Assembly: GCA_015501585.1 (NCBI GenBank)
Contig: JADNRY010000140.1
Coordinates: 62,001-126,000 of the forward strand
DNA length: 64,000 bases
Direction of reading: 5' to 3'
Source of the DNA: Rhodocollybia butyracea
Lineage: Eukaryota > Basidiomycota > Agaricomycetes > Agaricales > Omphalotaceae
Shown here: positions 43,515 through 54,993 of the stretch, piece by piece
How the letters are laid out: each line of letters begins with the position of its first letter
Numbering within the stretch: position 1 is the first letter of the stretch
Program-made: the position numbers and the translations under genes
The notes under the pieces: model-generated
Database searches by the model: none
What the model was told of the DNA's origin: nothing
What the model saw: only the letters and a program-made list of their open reading frames with translations

Positions 43515-44566
43515 CCCAGTCAAAACCCGCACTGGGCTGATCTGGGCATCATGTGCATGTCTGTGAAAGTCCTTGTACATCTGGCCAAATGACAGACAAG
43601 TTTCTGTTCAATTCAATTCATGTTGTTCTCAAATCTATGAGTGGGAAATCTATTCAGAGGGTTTGTCTTTTGCAACTCAAGTGCTCTGAACTTGTCGTGA
43701 ACCCACGGTGTTTACTTTGACACTTGGACTTCAAGTATTTTTTAGGGATGCCGCCCAGCGGCTTAACATGTGACGGTACAAGGTTTCAACATTTTGAAAA
43801 ATTTCTTCTTACATCGCGCTCTTCTTCTCTTCCTATTTGCTATCATCTTCAGGCTCTGTCCAAATTCTCAAGATTCTGTATTCAATAAATCTTCAACCAG
43901 AGATGTAAGGATGGATTTATTGGGCTTGGCTGTTTCCAAGGTGAGCTACTCCAGCCTTTCTTGAATAACTCATTGAACTAGTTTTTTTTGATTAGGCCTG
44001 TTGACGTCGTTGCATCAAGTATACCACACGGCATTATTTTCATTAAAATCTTATGCATTCCAAAGGTGAGCTATCCCAACTTTTTCTTTTGAGCTCGTTA
44101 ATTGAACAATTCTTTTTAGCTGGCTTTCTCAAGTTTCCTATGACTATCGTATCTAGTGCTCGTAACTGCGCCTTCGAAGTTCATACAGGTGTTAATTTAG
44201 ATGTAATCAGTAGTTTGTTTGATGTAGTTTGTATGTAGTTTGTATGTTGTAGTTGATAATAAGAAGATTCCAATATGATTCACTCAGACTATTCCAGATG
44301 AACCCAGATGAGAACAGCCAAGTAATAGTAATATCATGTACAGATCAGGCCAGATGAACTCAGACTATCTCGGAGGAACTCAGTTGTATACAACTTGAGT
44401 GATTTTTCATTCTCTGTGCGGTTCTTGCCAGATAAACACAGACAAGAACAGCCTAGATGGCTGATATCTGGAAATTCTGGGAAAACAGCTAATCTCGTTT
44501 AATCACAGACAGATCACGGCCTCCAACATATCATCTCGGCTCAACCCAGTGTGGGTTTTCACTGGG
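43515..44566. mobile_element. Inverted-repeat element B next to element A
   Basis: The ends are inverted over about 26 bp with few mismatches: CCCAGTCAAAACCCGCACTG at the left, and at the right the complement of CCCAGTGAAAACCCACACTG. The interior is AT-rich with repeats of a CAGAYNAACWCAGA-like word near 44290-44470 and no recognisable transposase. Together with A it interrupts F-box copy 10. I see no clear target duplication: the gene reads continuously if 43176-44566 is removed. Confidence 0.65.
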
Positions 44567-45301
44567 GCCAATCATCTGACCTCTCCAGGTATTGCGTAAT
44601 GGTGCAAATCAAACCATCCAAGCTTGCTCTGGTAACATACAACTCGACCTTCAGGTTAGCCCACAGACTGGGTGATGACAGTGCCAGCTCACGCCAACGG
44701 GAGCATACTGAACTGATTGCCATTGTAGGAAGATAAGTGATGAAAGGGGATGTTATTCTGGTAGGAGGACTTTTGTACGAGTCCCGCGGGTAATCTTGGA
44801 AGAGATTTTCTTCACAGACATACTCAAGATGTGAAATAAAGTTTCGTTGGGCAGCTTCCTTATCGGAGACAGCAGAGAGCGTAGCTTAGTCCGTTGGGTC
44901 TCTAGTTTTAATCTTTTGGGCTCCAACGATCCTAAGTTTGCCGCAGAGGCGATCCACCTCAGATTCATGGTTCTCGATATCTTTATCTGCCAACGCCAGG
45001 ATCTCCTTGAGTTCTTCTGCTCTTCCCGAGCTAATTACAGATGGACCAAACTCTGACCGAAGTTCTCTCTCCAATTGAGCCCAGTTCTGCGGAGTTGAGG
45101 TTTACGCGTAGGGGCTCCATAATGATATTGCAAGAAAGGAAGATTGAATAAGCACTCACAGTGATTTTTTCTCAGCGCTGCGGAGTTCAGCAGATGAAAC
45201 CAGCGGGCAACTGAAGCTGTGATCGGTACTTATAGAGTAATTACCGAATCGCATATAACTTGAAAGCTTGGTTAGACTGCAAGCCTGATAACTTGGCCCA
45301 A

Positions 45302-45873
45302 TCAACCAGCAAGACTAAGCAAGTAGACTGTCTGAAAAAGATATCTCACAGAGTCCTGGGCACTATGTTTGAAAAGATTCAAGTCACTGCTCTCTAAGTC
45401 TGAAGAGCTCATGATATCCAATTCAAGAAGTGAAGGAACTAAGTGCGGTTGGGAAAGCATATGGTAGAATCTTAATGAGTTACCTGCCCGATCGCGATAC
45501 TTTCCAACGGTGGGCATGCTGGGTAAGGAGACTCAGAAAAAGGTAACGCCGTTTCAGGAATGCGACAATTGATATCCAATGAGAGCATTAATGGCCACTC
45601 ACCCGATATAGGTAGCCATGAGACCAAGCTCCCTGCTCTGTCCAAGAGCATGTTCGCATTGTCAAGTCTCTTGGTGCGGGGGTGACAACAGTGCAAGTTT
45701 GTGCCAACGAGAGCCTACAAGGCTAATTCCTAGCACAGGGATAAGTGACGATAGGCGACGTATAGTGTACACGATTCCTGCTATGCGTGCTGGAGGATAT
45801 GTAATAAAACCGCGCTGGGCAGCTACCGCATCGGGGACAGCGCTTGTGGGCATCTTGTGCAAAGCGAGGCCAT
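45302..45873 (-). pseudogene. F-box-like copy 11, truncated remnant
   Basis: A start like the family (MASLCTRCPQAL at 45873) runs directly into LSPMR, so the whole coiled-coil stretch is deleted. Downstream are scattered family pieces in several frames (ISLVGSRWHKLALLSPP, SGEWPLMLSLDINC, LVPSLLELDIMSSSDLESSDL). The sequence ends near 45302 before the C-terminal third of the family. Clearly dead; it lies just left of the copia element. Confidence 0.8.
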
Positions 45874-46060
45874 CGAAAGCAAGAAGCGTTTAAGGTTAAC
45901 CAGATCCACTCAAAACAAGTCATATCGTGCCTCCAATATCAGAAACCCAAAGGTAGTGGAACCTCATCTTGTCCCTATAATCACAGGAGCGAGGATAGTA
46001 GACTAGTTCTGAAGATATAAATTTAAAAAAATAGATAGAACATTCAGTGGGCCATTCTTC

Positions 46061-46408
46061 TGTTGGAACTAAGAGACACGTTAGTACGATGTACAACTAA
46101 GCTCAGCCAGAAGTGATGAAGGCTTAATCATATTACCATACCTAAGAGACATGTTAGTACGATGTACAACTAAGCTATAGGTACAGTATGAGCATAATGG
46201 ACATAGAGCATAAGTATAATAGACATACCTCAGCCAGAAGTGATGAAGGCTGAGGAAAAGAAGGGAACGTCGATATGTACAGTATAAGTAGAAATCCGTA
46301 TCAGTGAAATAAAAGTTAAAACAAATGATAAGAACTCGGGTCTGATATTTACTCGGTATTGGAGCTGTACATACCGGCGGCCATATACCGCGGACCGAAT
46401 ATCCAACA
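46061..46408 (-). repeat. 3' LTR of the copia element
   Basis: It is 348 bp. It contains two copies of a stretch around GTTAGTACGATGTACAACTA and two of CAGCCAGAAGTGATGAAGGC, so the LTR itself grew by internal duplication. Confidence 0.92.
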
Positions 46409-46479
46409 CTCCCCCTCAACGAGAATGCATTGGGACAAGTCCAGTAGTCGAGTTGCCTGTCGATGAGTTTCACCATCAA

Positions 46480-49400
46480 GAGCTTTGGTGAATATGTCGG
46501 CGACATTATCCTAGAAGCAACAACAGCTGTCTGAATATCACCGCAATGAACCGCTTCACGAATCCAGTGGTGGTGAATTTTGATATGTTTGTTTGCATTA
46601 GTGACTTGGTCGGAATTAATGTTCTTCAAAGCCGAAGATGAATCAACAAACATCTGAGTTGGTTCAGGTTGAGTGAAGTCAAGTTCCTGGAGAAGGGAGC
46701 GAAACCAAACAAACTTCCCTACCACAAGATCCAGCTGCATAATATTCGGCTTCACTGGTGGAAGTCGCAACAGCAGTCTGTTTCCTCGTATACCAGGAAA
46801 AACAACCTGTACCGAAAGTGAGGGCGGCGCCAGACACCGAACGACCATGTTCAAGGTGATCAACAAAGTTGGAGTCGTATAGGCAAAGAAAAGGAGTGAC
46901 ATTGCCACCAAGGACGAGGACGAAGTCAACAGTCCCCTTCAAATAGCGAATAATCCGTTTCACTGCTTTCCAGTGGATATGACGGGATTATGCATGAACT
47001 GCGCTACTTGTTGGGTGCTGCGAGTGATGTCCGGGCGCGTTCGAGTGGAGGCGTGCATGAGAGAACCAACACCTTCAGCGTAGGGCACCAAGCGCATCTC
47101 TCTCTGTTCAGGAGAATCATCAGAAGGACAATCAGCTTTGGACAATACCGTCTTTTCCATGGGTGTTCCAACGGGTGAGCATCATCGAGTCGGAAAACGC
47201 GAAATGAGAGACAAGATGTAGGAACGTTGGGAAAAGAAACGGTTTCGAGCAATCTATCACGAGTAACAGTCATACCCAAAAATTGAGAGATCTCCCCCTT
47301 ATCCGAGATATCAAAATGAGTATGGAAACTCATCCTTTGAATTGAATAATCTGTAAGGATGGAGGAACCAAAGAGAGCTAGATCATCGACGTGAGTTGCA
47401 ATGATGATATTCCATCGGAAGAACGAAACGAAAGAAGACACAAGGATCGGAAATGCAACCTGAAAGCCAAGTTCAACCAAAACACTTTTTAGTTTCTCAT
47501 ACCAGAGAAAACCAGACTGCTTAAGTCCATAGAGTGTGTTAAGCTTCAAACCCACGAATCCTTTCCTCTGACTGCAAATCCAGGCGGTTGCTTCACATAC
47601 GTTGGCTGGTCATCAGGGATGGTGCTATTAAGAATAAGCAGATTTCACATCAATGACATGAATTTCCCAATCCTGGATGGCCGCTACGGTTGCAATACAC
47701 GAATGGATTCAATACGAGCAGTCAGAGCGTGGATATCGACAAAGTCAATACCCGGAATTTGGGTAAAACCCTGAGCTACAAGTCGAGCTCGGTAGACCTC
47801 AATGGCCTGAGTGTTGGCATTGCGCTTGATAGCGAAGACCCAGCGTGTACCAATGGCCTTACGGTCAGGAGGTGGTGGAACGAGAGAGTAAGTCCCAGTC
47901 TCCAAGAGCTGGTTAAGCTCGTAATGACAAGCGGCTTCCCACTCTGCATGATCGGGAGAGTTGAGAGCCTGCGAAACATTGAATGGAATTTCACCACTCA
48001 AGATATGAGCCAGTTCGGGCATCTCCCCCTCATCCCCGCTATCATCCATATTAAGCTCAACATGCGGAGGAATATCCTCATCAATCTGTGGCTGGACTTC
48101 TGCTCTCGCACCGAGAGCGAGTCTTAGCAGGTGTAGCATCAGAAGGCATGCGGGGATTAGGACGAGGGGCACGAGGTGGAGGAGTAGCAGGAGGAACAGG
48201 AACAGGAGGGTCAGGTGGGAGAGCGGATGGAGGGTTATAGGGGAAAAACTCATCGTCATCTTTATAAGTAGGATTTTTGAGAGACGAATAATCATAGGAC
48301 TCCCCCGCGGCGCTCAAAAGTCCATCTCCATTAGTGTTGTCATCAAACTTCACAGAGATTGCTGAACGTACACCTTTACCTGGCGTGTACACATAGTATG
48401 CCACCCGAGTCTCGTCAAAACCTAGAAAAATACCAGGAGTACACGAGCGTCAAGTTTATGCTCCTGTGAGTTGTTGTATACCCAAACTTTACATCCAAAA
48501 GAATGCAATTTTCGACCGGTCAGGGTGCTTCTTGTACCAGAGATGATAGGGTGTCTCCCTTTGGGTAGAGGACTAGCATAAGTCCGGGCACGGATATTAA
48601 GAATGTACCAGACAGCGTAGCCCCACATAGAGAGAGGAAGTTGAGAGTGAATAAGGATAGTGCGTACCCGGTCAAAAATTGTACGATTGAGGCGCTCAGA
48701 ACGGCCGTTCTGTTCAGGAGTGTAAGGAGCGGTCCTTTTCCCAGCGGATACCATGCTCCTTCATCCAATCGCGCCACTTGTTGGTTATATATTCCCCACC
48801 ATTGTCCAGTGCGGAAAACCTTCAACTTTTTGCTGGTTACCTTCTCTACTTCAACTAACCACTGCTTAAAAGCAGTAAAAGCATCACTCTTGCGGCGAAG
48901 CAAGTAACCCCAAGCCATACGGGAGCAATCATCAAGAAACGTGATGAGATACCCCATGCCGGTCATGGTCAAGACCGGAGCTGGTCCCCAAAGATCTGAG
49001 TGAACTAGGCCCAGTGGCTCTGAAGCTCTAGAGTTCGATTCAGGAAAGCGCGCACGGGTGAGCTTTCCCTGCGCGCAGGCATCACAGATGGGGGGTTCTG
49101 CAGCCAATTCTGAGGCTGTAAGTTTCACGGTCATCCCCTCAAGCGTACCCGAACGGTACAAGTCACGACAAGCGGGATAGTTCAAATGCCCAAGCTCGTT
49201 ATGAAGCTGAACCAGTTTGGAGTAAAGCGGAGGTTTGTCCGAGGTGGAGGGAGCAGAGTCAAGGTGATAAAGTCGAGAATCGTCCTTCGTTCCAGTGAAA
49301 ACAACATCCTCCTCATCAATAAGGCGCTGGATAAAAGTACCAGCATCATCCTTACTGAATGTTACACATTTCCCTGCGCCAAAGACAGTATAACACTTAG

Positions 49401-50757
49401 CTTCGTCGAGTCGGGAAACGGAAATGAGGGTAGGAGAGAGTCAGGAACGAAAGCAGTGTCCTTCAGATTGAGACGGACAAGTTGACGATGGCGACGACGC
49501 GCAAGAAAAACGGCTATACCTCGACCTGCAATCTTCATAGTACCATGACCAAATCCAGTAACCTTCTGAGAAATGGCCGGATGGTGGAAAGACGTGAAGT
49601 CGGCACGAACAGAATGAATGTGAGACGTAGTACCAGAGTCGATAATGATGGGAGGCCTATCGGCAGTAGTACCAGCTGGATACACTGACTCAGACATAGG
49701 CTGGGAGGAATCCACATTTGTAGAAGTCTCGGTCACCGGGTAAGCAGAGAAATCGATAATATTGGCCCCCGAAGAAGATTCTACGAAATGTGATGAGGTA
49801 GACTGCTCAGTTTCACCTCCTCCCCCACTCTCCACATGGTGGGCTTTCTCTTTGCCCTTCTTCTTATTTTTCCCCTTTCTGTTACCTCCTTAGCCTCCAT
49901 AGCATGTTTCCCACCACCGGGCTTACGGCAAAAAATCCTTGGTGTGACCGGGAGTGTGGCAGTTGACACAATAATAATCTCCACGGGCCGCATAGGAGCG
50001 TTTGAGCACAGCGACGGCGGCTTCTACGTTTGACATGCCGGAATTAGAGTTCTCGTCAGGATGAGCTGAACGGTAAGAACCTAAAATCTGTTGGACAGTC
50101 GACTCAAGAGTAGTGCTGGAGGTGAGAGAGAAACTGCGGATCCAGGTGTGCCAAGACCCGGTTGCACCTTCCTCATTGGGGAGAGTAGTGACAAGAATAG
50201 CAGAGGCAAACCCTTCCTCCACAACGTACCCAGCTTTTCCGGATATCCTGCAGAGCGGATTCGAAACCCTGAAGATGGGCAGACAAAGAATCAAAGCTAT
50301 GCTGGAGCGGAAGTCGGCGGGTGAGTCGGGAGAAGAACGTCATGATGAGACCAGAACCCTGAGGACCATAAGTACCCGAAAGTCGTTTATAGGCAGCGGC
50401 GCTCGTAAGACCTTCTACCATGCTGACCATGCTCTCAGAGATACACTGGAGAAGCATGTTCATCATATAAGAATCCATCCGTTGCCAGATAAGATACTTA
50501 GTGTCGGTATCGGAAGGACAAACAAGCGCGCCTGACAAAATAGACTGACATCCTACTGTGCGAGCACCAGCGAGGAAGACGGCAGACCAAGACGAAAAAT
50601 TCGTTTCACCTTTGAGCTTAGTGTCACGAGGGAAGAGTGAATTTCCACCACTAGGGATGGTCCAATCACTCGGAATAGTCGGCGCGGTCATAGTGGTCTG
50701 TGTACTCGAAGTAGTCTGAGTAGGTTGGGTAGTAGGAGCGGAAGGGGTAGTAGACAT
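46480..50757 (-). pseudogene. copia gag-pol coding region, frameshifted
   Basis: Reading down the minus strand: gag from 50757 (LKGETNFSSWSAVFLAGA, typical of the copia/UBN2 gag); a zinc knuckle near 49985 (CVNCHTPGHTKDF) whose last Cys is moved out of frame by an A-run at 49930-49935; protease with IIIDSGTTSHIHS near 49650; the pre-integrase His/Cys region (PICDACAQGKLTRARF) and integrase core (VHSDLWGPA ... FLDDCSRMAW) at about 49185-48780, continued as TPEQNGRSERLNRT near 48730; reverse transcriptase with WVFAIKRNANT and ATHVDDLALFG at about 47870-47360; RNase H ending SSALKNINSD and HIKIHHHWIREAV. At least six frame changes are needed. It is not a working polyprotein as written. Confidence 0.88.
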
Positions 50758-50844
50758 CGATGGAGACGAGGGTTATGCAGGAAGAGAAGATAAAAGATTC
50801 GATTCCGGTAATCACTATAAGGCTGGCTGTATCAGGCGGACTCG

Positions 50845-50856
50845 GGGCCCATAACC
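50845..50856 (-). other. Primer binding site for a tRNA-iMet half-molecule
   Basis: The plus strand reads GGGCCCATAACC directly next to the 5' LTR, which equals the anticodon-arm sequence of eukaryotic initiator tRNA-Met. Copia-type elements are known to prime from a cleaved 5' half of this tRNA. Confidence 0.75.
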
Positions 50857-51205
50857 TGTTGGAACTAAGAGACACGTTAGTACAATGTACAACTAAGCTC
50901 AGCCAGAAGTGATGAAGGCTTAATCATATTACCATACCTAAGAGACACGTTAGTACGATGTACAACTAAGCTATAGGTACAGTATGAGCATAATGGACAT
51001 AGAGCATAAGTATAATAGACATACCTCAGCCAGAAGTGATGAAGGCTGAGGAAAAGAAGGGAACGTCGATATGTACAGTATAAGTAGAAATCCGTATCAG
51101 TGAAATAAAAAGTTAAAACAAATGATAAGAACTCGGGTCTGATATTTACTCGGTATTGGAGCTGTACATACCGGCGGCCATATACCGCGGACCGAATATC
51201 CAACA
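50857..51205 (-). repeat. 5' LTR of the copia element
   Basis: It is 349 bp and near-identical to the 3' LTR. Confidence 0.92.
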
Positions 51206-51336
51206 TCTTCCTGGTGTGATAATTGGATCGACTTTGAGTAAAGAGTTAGAATTTCACGCTGGCAGATTATGCTAAGTACAGTCGCAGCGCACAAATATTC
51301 ATACCTGTACTCCATTTGTTCCAGCAATGACCACTC

Positions 51337-52968
51337 TCAAACCCTCCGCATCCAAATTCCGCAACGGTTGGTAAACCTCTGCATCAACTTCTCGCCAAGA
51401 AAATACAAGAACGACAGATCGTATACAGGCTTTGCCATTGAGAACATAGCCAAGGATAGATCTGAGCCGGGCTTAAACCAGCGTGATTCAACCATGCTAA
51501 TGAAAGTGAGGTCATCGAATGGCTCCTCAAATTTGGAAATGAGACGAAGACTGTGTAGTTTGGGAGCGAGCAGGAAGGACGTAGATTGGTGTTGTAGGCT
51601 CGACATGAGGTGCGAACTGATTGGACTCCGCCGGGATGAATGATATGCAAATTTGTCGTCGATTTCGAGATAGAGTATGGAAGGCATGAGTTGAAGTGCT
51701 GCAATAAGGTCCAAATCTGAGACTGATAGCCCACGGAGGGTGAAGGTAGTGATCATAGAGGGTGAAGTGGTTATAAAGGAAATAAAAGCGTCTGCTGGCC
51801 AGATTTTGTGCGATTGACTTTCTACCACAAGCTCAGTCAGGGAAGGAAAGCGGAAGGAAGAGAACATCATTTTCGAGCATGGTCCCAATGAACTGAATTG
51901 CGCAAAGGGTTCCATAATAGCAAGGGAAGTGATGTTATGCCACGTGCCCTGTGCATGTAGCGGATCCTCAACCACTTCATCCTCGAGTTTAAGTGAAAGA
52001 GATCTCAGAGAAGGGCAGTTGTGCAGAAATTCTACCAATTCTGTTGGCGATGCCCACACTAATCGAACATAAAGAGAATCTAGCTGATTGAAAGGAGCTT
52101 TGGATGGAGGTGCCTTGTTAGTGCTAAGCAAGCAGAGTCTCGAGGCATGCTCAAAGTTATCCAAGTCAGACAACAAGTATGGAGCACTGTTGATATCCAA
52201 TTCTAGAAGTAAAGGAAAGTCCAATTGTGCGAGTATCTGGAGGTATCTCAACGAGTGATTTCCCTGATATTTGAAGGTTTTCCAACGATGGGCGTGCTCA
52301 GTAAGGTGGTTTAGCAAAGTTAACGCCTGTTCTGGAAGGTAGCAATCGATATCCAATGAGAGCCTCAATGGCGACTCACCCGATCTCTCCAGATATCGGG
52401 TAACCATATTGGTGAGCCAAAGGTTTCCTGCATTGTCCAATTCCATATCCATGCTGTATATCTCCACAGTCATATTTGACCACAAACCGGGTGACGACAG
52501 CGCAAGCTCACGCCAACGAGAGCATACAGAGCTGATTGTCATCGCAGGGAGAGAAGTGGTGGGGGAAGATGTAAGCGCGTCGTCCTTGCCATCCCACCCC
52601 TGGTACAGGCAGTGTCGGATAATATTTCCTTCGCATACTTGCTGGAGGATGCGAAATAAAAGTTCGTTCGGCAGCTTCCGCATTGGAGATAACAAAGCGC
52701 GTAGCTTGGCTCTCTGGACCTCAAGTTGCTGTTTTTGCGCTTCGATAATCATGATTTGGTCACGAAGGCGTACTATGTCGGAATCATGACCGTCGATGTC
52801 TTCATCTACCAGAGCCAGGATTCCTTTCACTTCTTCTGCTCGTTCTGGGCGAATCACGAACGGTCCAAACTCGGAACGAAGATCGCTGTCTATTTCGGAT
52901 AGTTCGGCAGAGCTGAGGTTTACGCGCACCTGCGAAGTTCCCGCGCATCGTGCGCAAAGCGCGGTCAT
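51337..52968 (-). pseudogene. F-box-like copy 12, complete except for a late frameshift
   Basis: From MTALCARC at 52968 the frame is open through the coiled coil (DIVRLRDQIMIIEAQKQQL), F-box-like motif (RKLPNELLFRILQQVCE, VSSVCSRWRELALSSPGLW) and Leu-rich half to MVESRWFKPGSDLSLAMFSM. It then leaves the family frame near 51435, where CC stands for CCC of the paralogues. The C-terminal family residues follow in another frame down to about 51310. The single homopolymer difference affects only the last 40 residues, so the gene may be functional or merely misread. It is closest to the first-block copies rather than to its neighbours 9, 10 and 13. Confidence 0.8.
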
Positions 52969-53369
52969 CTGGAGCTGCAAGAGGGAAGACAGAGAGAGAG
53001 AGATCGGTTTAGCGCTTGAACAAGCGCCTGTCGTTAGCTTTTACAGTATCACTCCTGGGCATGCTCGACAGTCCATCTTCTCAAGACAGACACCTACTTC
53101 GCCTCCTCTGGATAAAGAAACCTCATACTGTCCATTGGACACTCTTCTTAGGGAGATAAAACACGTTCCCACTGGGGAAATTCTCCTCAGGTATATTCCA
53201 CGATTGGTAGTCGGAGTCATCACTGGGAAGAAGGTCAGGGCCTACAAGTATGTATATAGGACGTACAGGTTTGCCAAACTTTGTCGCCACGGCATCCAAC
53301 ACTTGTGCTCGTGCAGAATGCGCGAACGATTAGCTCTCCTCTTTCCCTCACTACCGACTTGCACATGCA
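52969..53369. other. Array spacer between copies 12 and 13
   Basis: It holds TTAGCGCTTG (near 53009) and an AAGCGCCT variant near 53022, the promoter-side words of copy 12. No gene was recognised. Confidence 0.5.
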
Positions 53370-54955
53370 TCATACAACCTGCACACCATTCATCCCAGAA
53401 ATAACCACTCTTAAACCTTCGGCGTCCAGATTCCGTAAAGGTTTATAAGTTTCCGCGTTTAACTCTCGCCAATCACACATGAGAACGACAGAACGTATGC
53501 AGGCTCTGCCCATCGTCAACAGTGCCATAGACAGGTCCGAACCAGGTTTAAACCAGCGCGATTCAACCATCTTGATAAAAGTCTGGTCATCGAAATCTGT
53601 ATCTGCATGTTTTAAAAAAAGACTGTGTAGTTTTGGAACTAGGGAGACGGAAGATTGTTGCTGAGTTAGGCTCGAAATAAGATATGAAGTGATTGGACCG
53701 GGCCATTCGTAATGGCCGTAAACAACTTCGAGATGAAGCAAGTCTGGCATGACTCGAAGCGCCGCGATAAGGTCCGAATCGGACACAGAGAGACATGCCC
53801 CGCGGAGCGTTAGACTGGTGATCATGCAAGATGATCTAGAAACAAATGAAATGAAAGCATCGGCTGGCCAAGAGGAACATCATGTACCACAAGCTTATTC
53901 AAGGATGGGAAGTTGAAGGAGGAAAACACCCATTTTAATGATATCGATCCATCCACAAAAGCCAGCAATGTGATGTTGCGCCATGTACCCAGTGCGCCCT
54001 GCTCTAGATCAACATCGGGTTGGGTCGTTATGTAAGTGAGCTCGAGAGATTTCAAAGAAGGGCATCTGTGAAGAGTTTCTGCCAATTCTGTCATTGACTC
54101 CGGACCCACATGAAATTTGAGATGATCTAGTCGACTGCACAAAATCTTGGATGTTGGTACCGTGCGGGAGGCAAGTGCGCAGAGTCTCGGGGAATGCTCA
54201 AAGCGATCCAGGTCACTTGATGTAGCTGTGTTGCAGATATCTACTCGTGAAAGCAGAGGAAAATGCAGTCGAGAGAGTTTTTTGTATTCCATTAACGATT
54301 GGGAGGACACACACACAAATGTTTTCCACCGAACAGCGTGCCGTATAAAGAGGTCGGGGATTAGGAAAGGAGTCACTGTAGAACACCTATCTTGGACAAT
54401 AATTGCAAGACTTAACGGCCAATCGCCCGACATCTCCAAATATCGGGCAACCATAGATCTCTCTCCAATCCGGGTTTCGTACGAGTCAATGCTTATCACC
54501 ACCTTTATGTTAGCCCACAAACTGGGTGATGACAGTGCAAGTTCACGCCAGCGGGAGCATACAGAGCTGATTTCCATTGTAGGAAGATCCCTAGGATCAG
54601 AAAAATTTCCGTCCGGTGCCGATGAGTGTGTCCGGAGAATATTTTCTTCACAGACGTATTGCAAGATGTGCAATAAAGTTTGGTTGGGCAGTTTTCGTAT
54701 CGGAGACAGTAGAGAGCGTAACTTGGCCCGTTGAGCCTTCAGTATAAGCTTTTGGGTTTTAACAATCATAAGTTCGTGGTGGAGGTGAGCCACCTCAGAT
54801 TCATGGTCCTCGATATCTTTATCTGCCAACGCCAGGATCTCCTTGAGTTCTTCTGCTCTTTCCGAGCTAATCACAGATGGACCAAACTCGAGCCGAAGCT
54901 CTCTTTCCAATTCTTCCAGTTCTACAGAGTTGAGGTTTATGCGTAGGGGCTCGAT
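53370..54955 (-). pseudogene. F-box-like copy 13, start lost and frameshifted
   Basis: The copy belongs to the second subgroup: ELERELRLEFGPSVISSERAEELKEILALADKDIEDHESEV, coiled coil, RKLPNQTLLHILQYVCEEN, SSVCSRWRELALSSPSLW. Where copy 10 begins with ATG GAG CCC, this copy has ATC GAG CCC (54953-54955), so the natural start is gone and no other ATG is near. A one-base shift near 53870 separates the N-terminal 360 codons from the C-terminal 150 (ending ISGMNGVQVV). Confidence 0.8.
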
Positions 54956-54985
54956 GGGCTCGATGTTGAGAAAACAACATTGAAT

Positions 54986-54993
54986 AAGCGCCC
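54986..54993 (-). promoter_or_regulatory. Shared array motif AAGCGCCC (copy 13)
   Basis: It lies 31 bp before the lost start codon of copy 13, so the motif outlived the gene. Confidence 0.38.

Larger units (their letters stand above)
41048..45120 (-). pseudogene. F-box-like copy 10, broken by two insertion events
   Basis: Three separated pieces make one family member of the second subgroup. The N-terminal piece (45120 to about 44567) begins MEPLRVNLNS, carries LRSEFGPSVISSGRAEELKEIL and RKLPNETLFHIL, and has its own frameshifts. The middle piece (43175-42513) includes CWKTFEYVGDSPFS. The C-terminal piece (41443-41048) ends VVVSGSNGVQV. Between them lie the inverted-repeat elements at 43176-44566 and the CACTA-like element at 41444-42509. 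Removing these restores the order of the family. It lacks the CxxC start of the main array. Confidence 0.85.
46061..51205 (-). mobile_element. Ty1/copia LTR retrotransposon with broken coding region
   Basis: LTRs at 46061-46408 and 50857-51205 (TGTTGGAAC ... ATCCAACA) are flanked by the 5-bp duplication TCTTC (46056-46060 and 51206-51210). The coding strand is minus. I count two substitutions and one A-run difference between the LTRs, so the insertion is fairly recent. Domain order gag, zinc knuckle, protease, integrase, reverse transcriptase, RNase H is the copia order. The frame is broken in several places. It inserted in the spacer between F-box copies 11 and 12. Confidence 0.93.
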
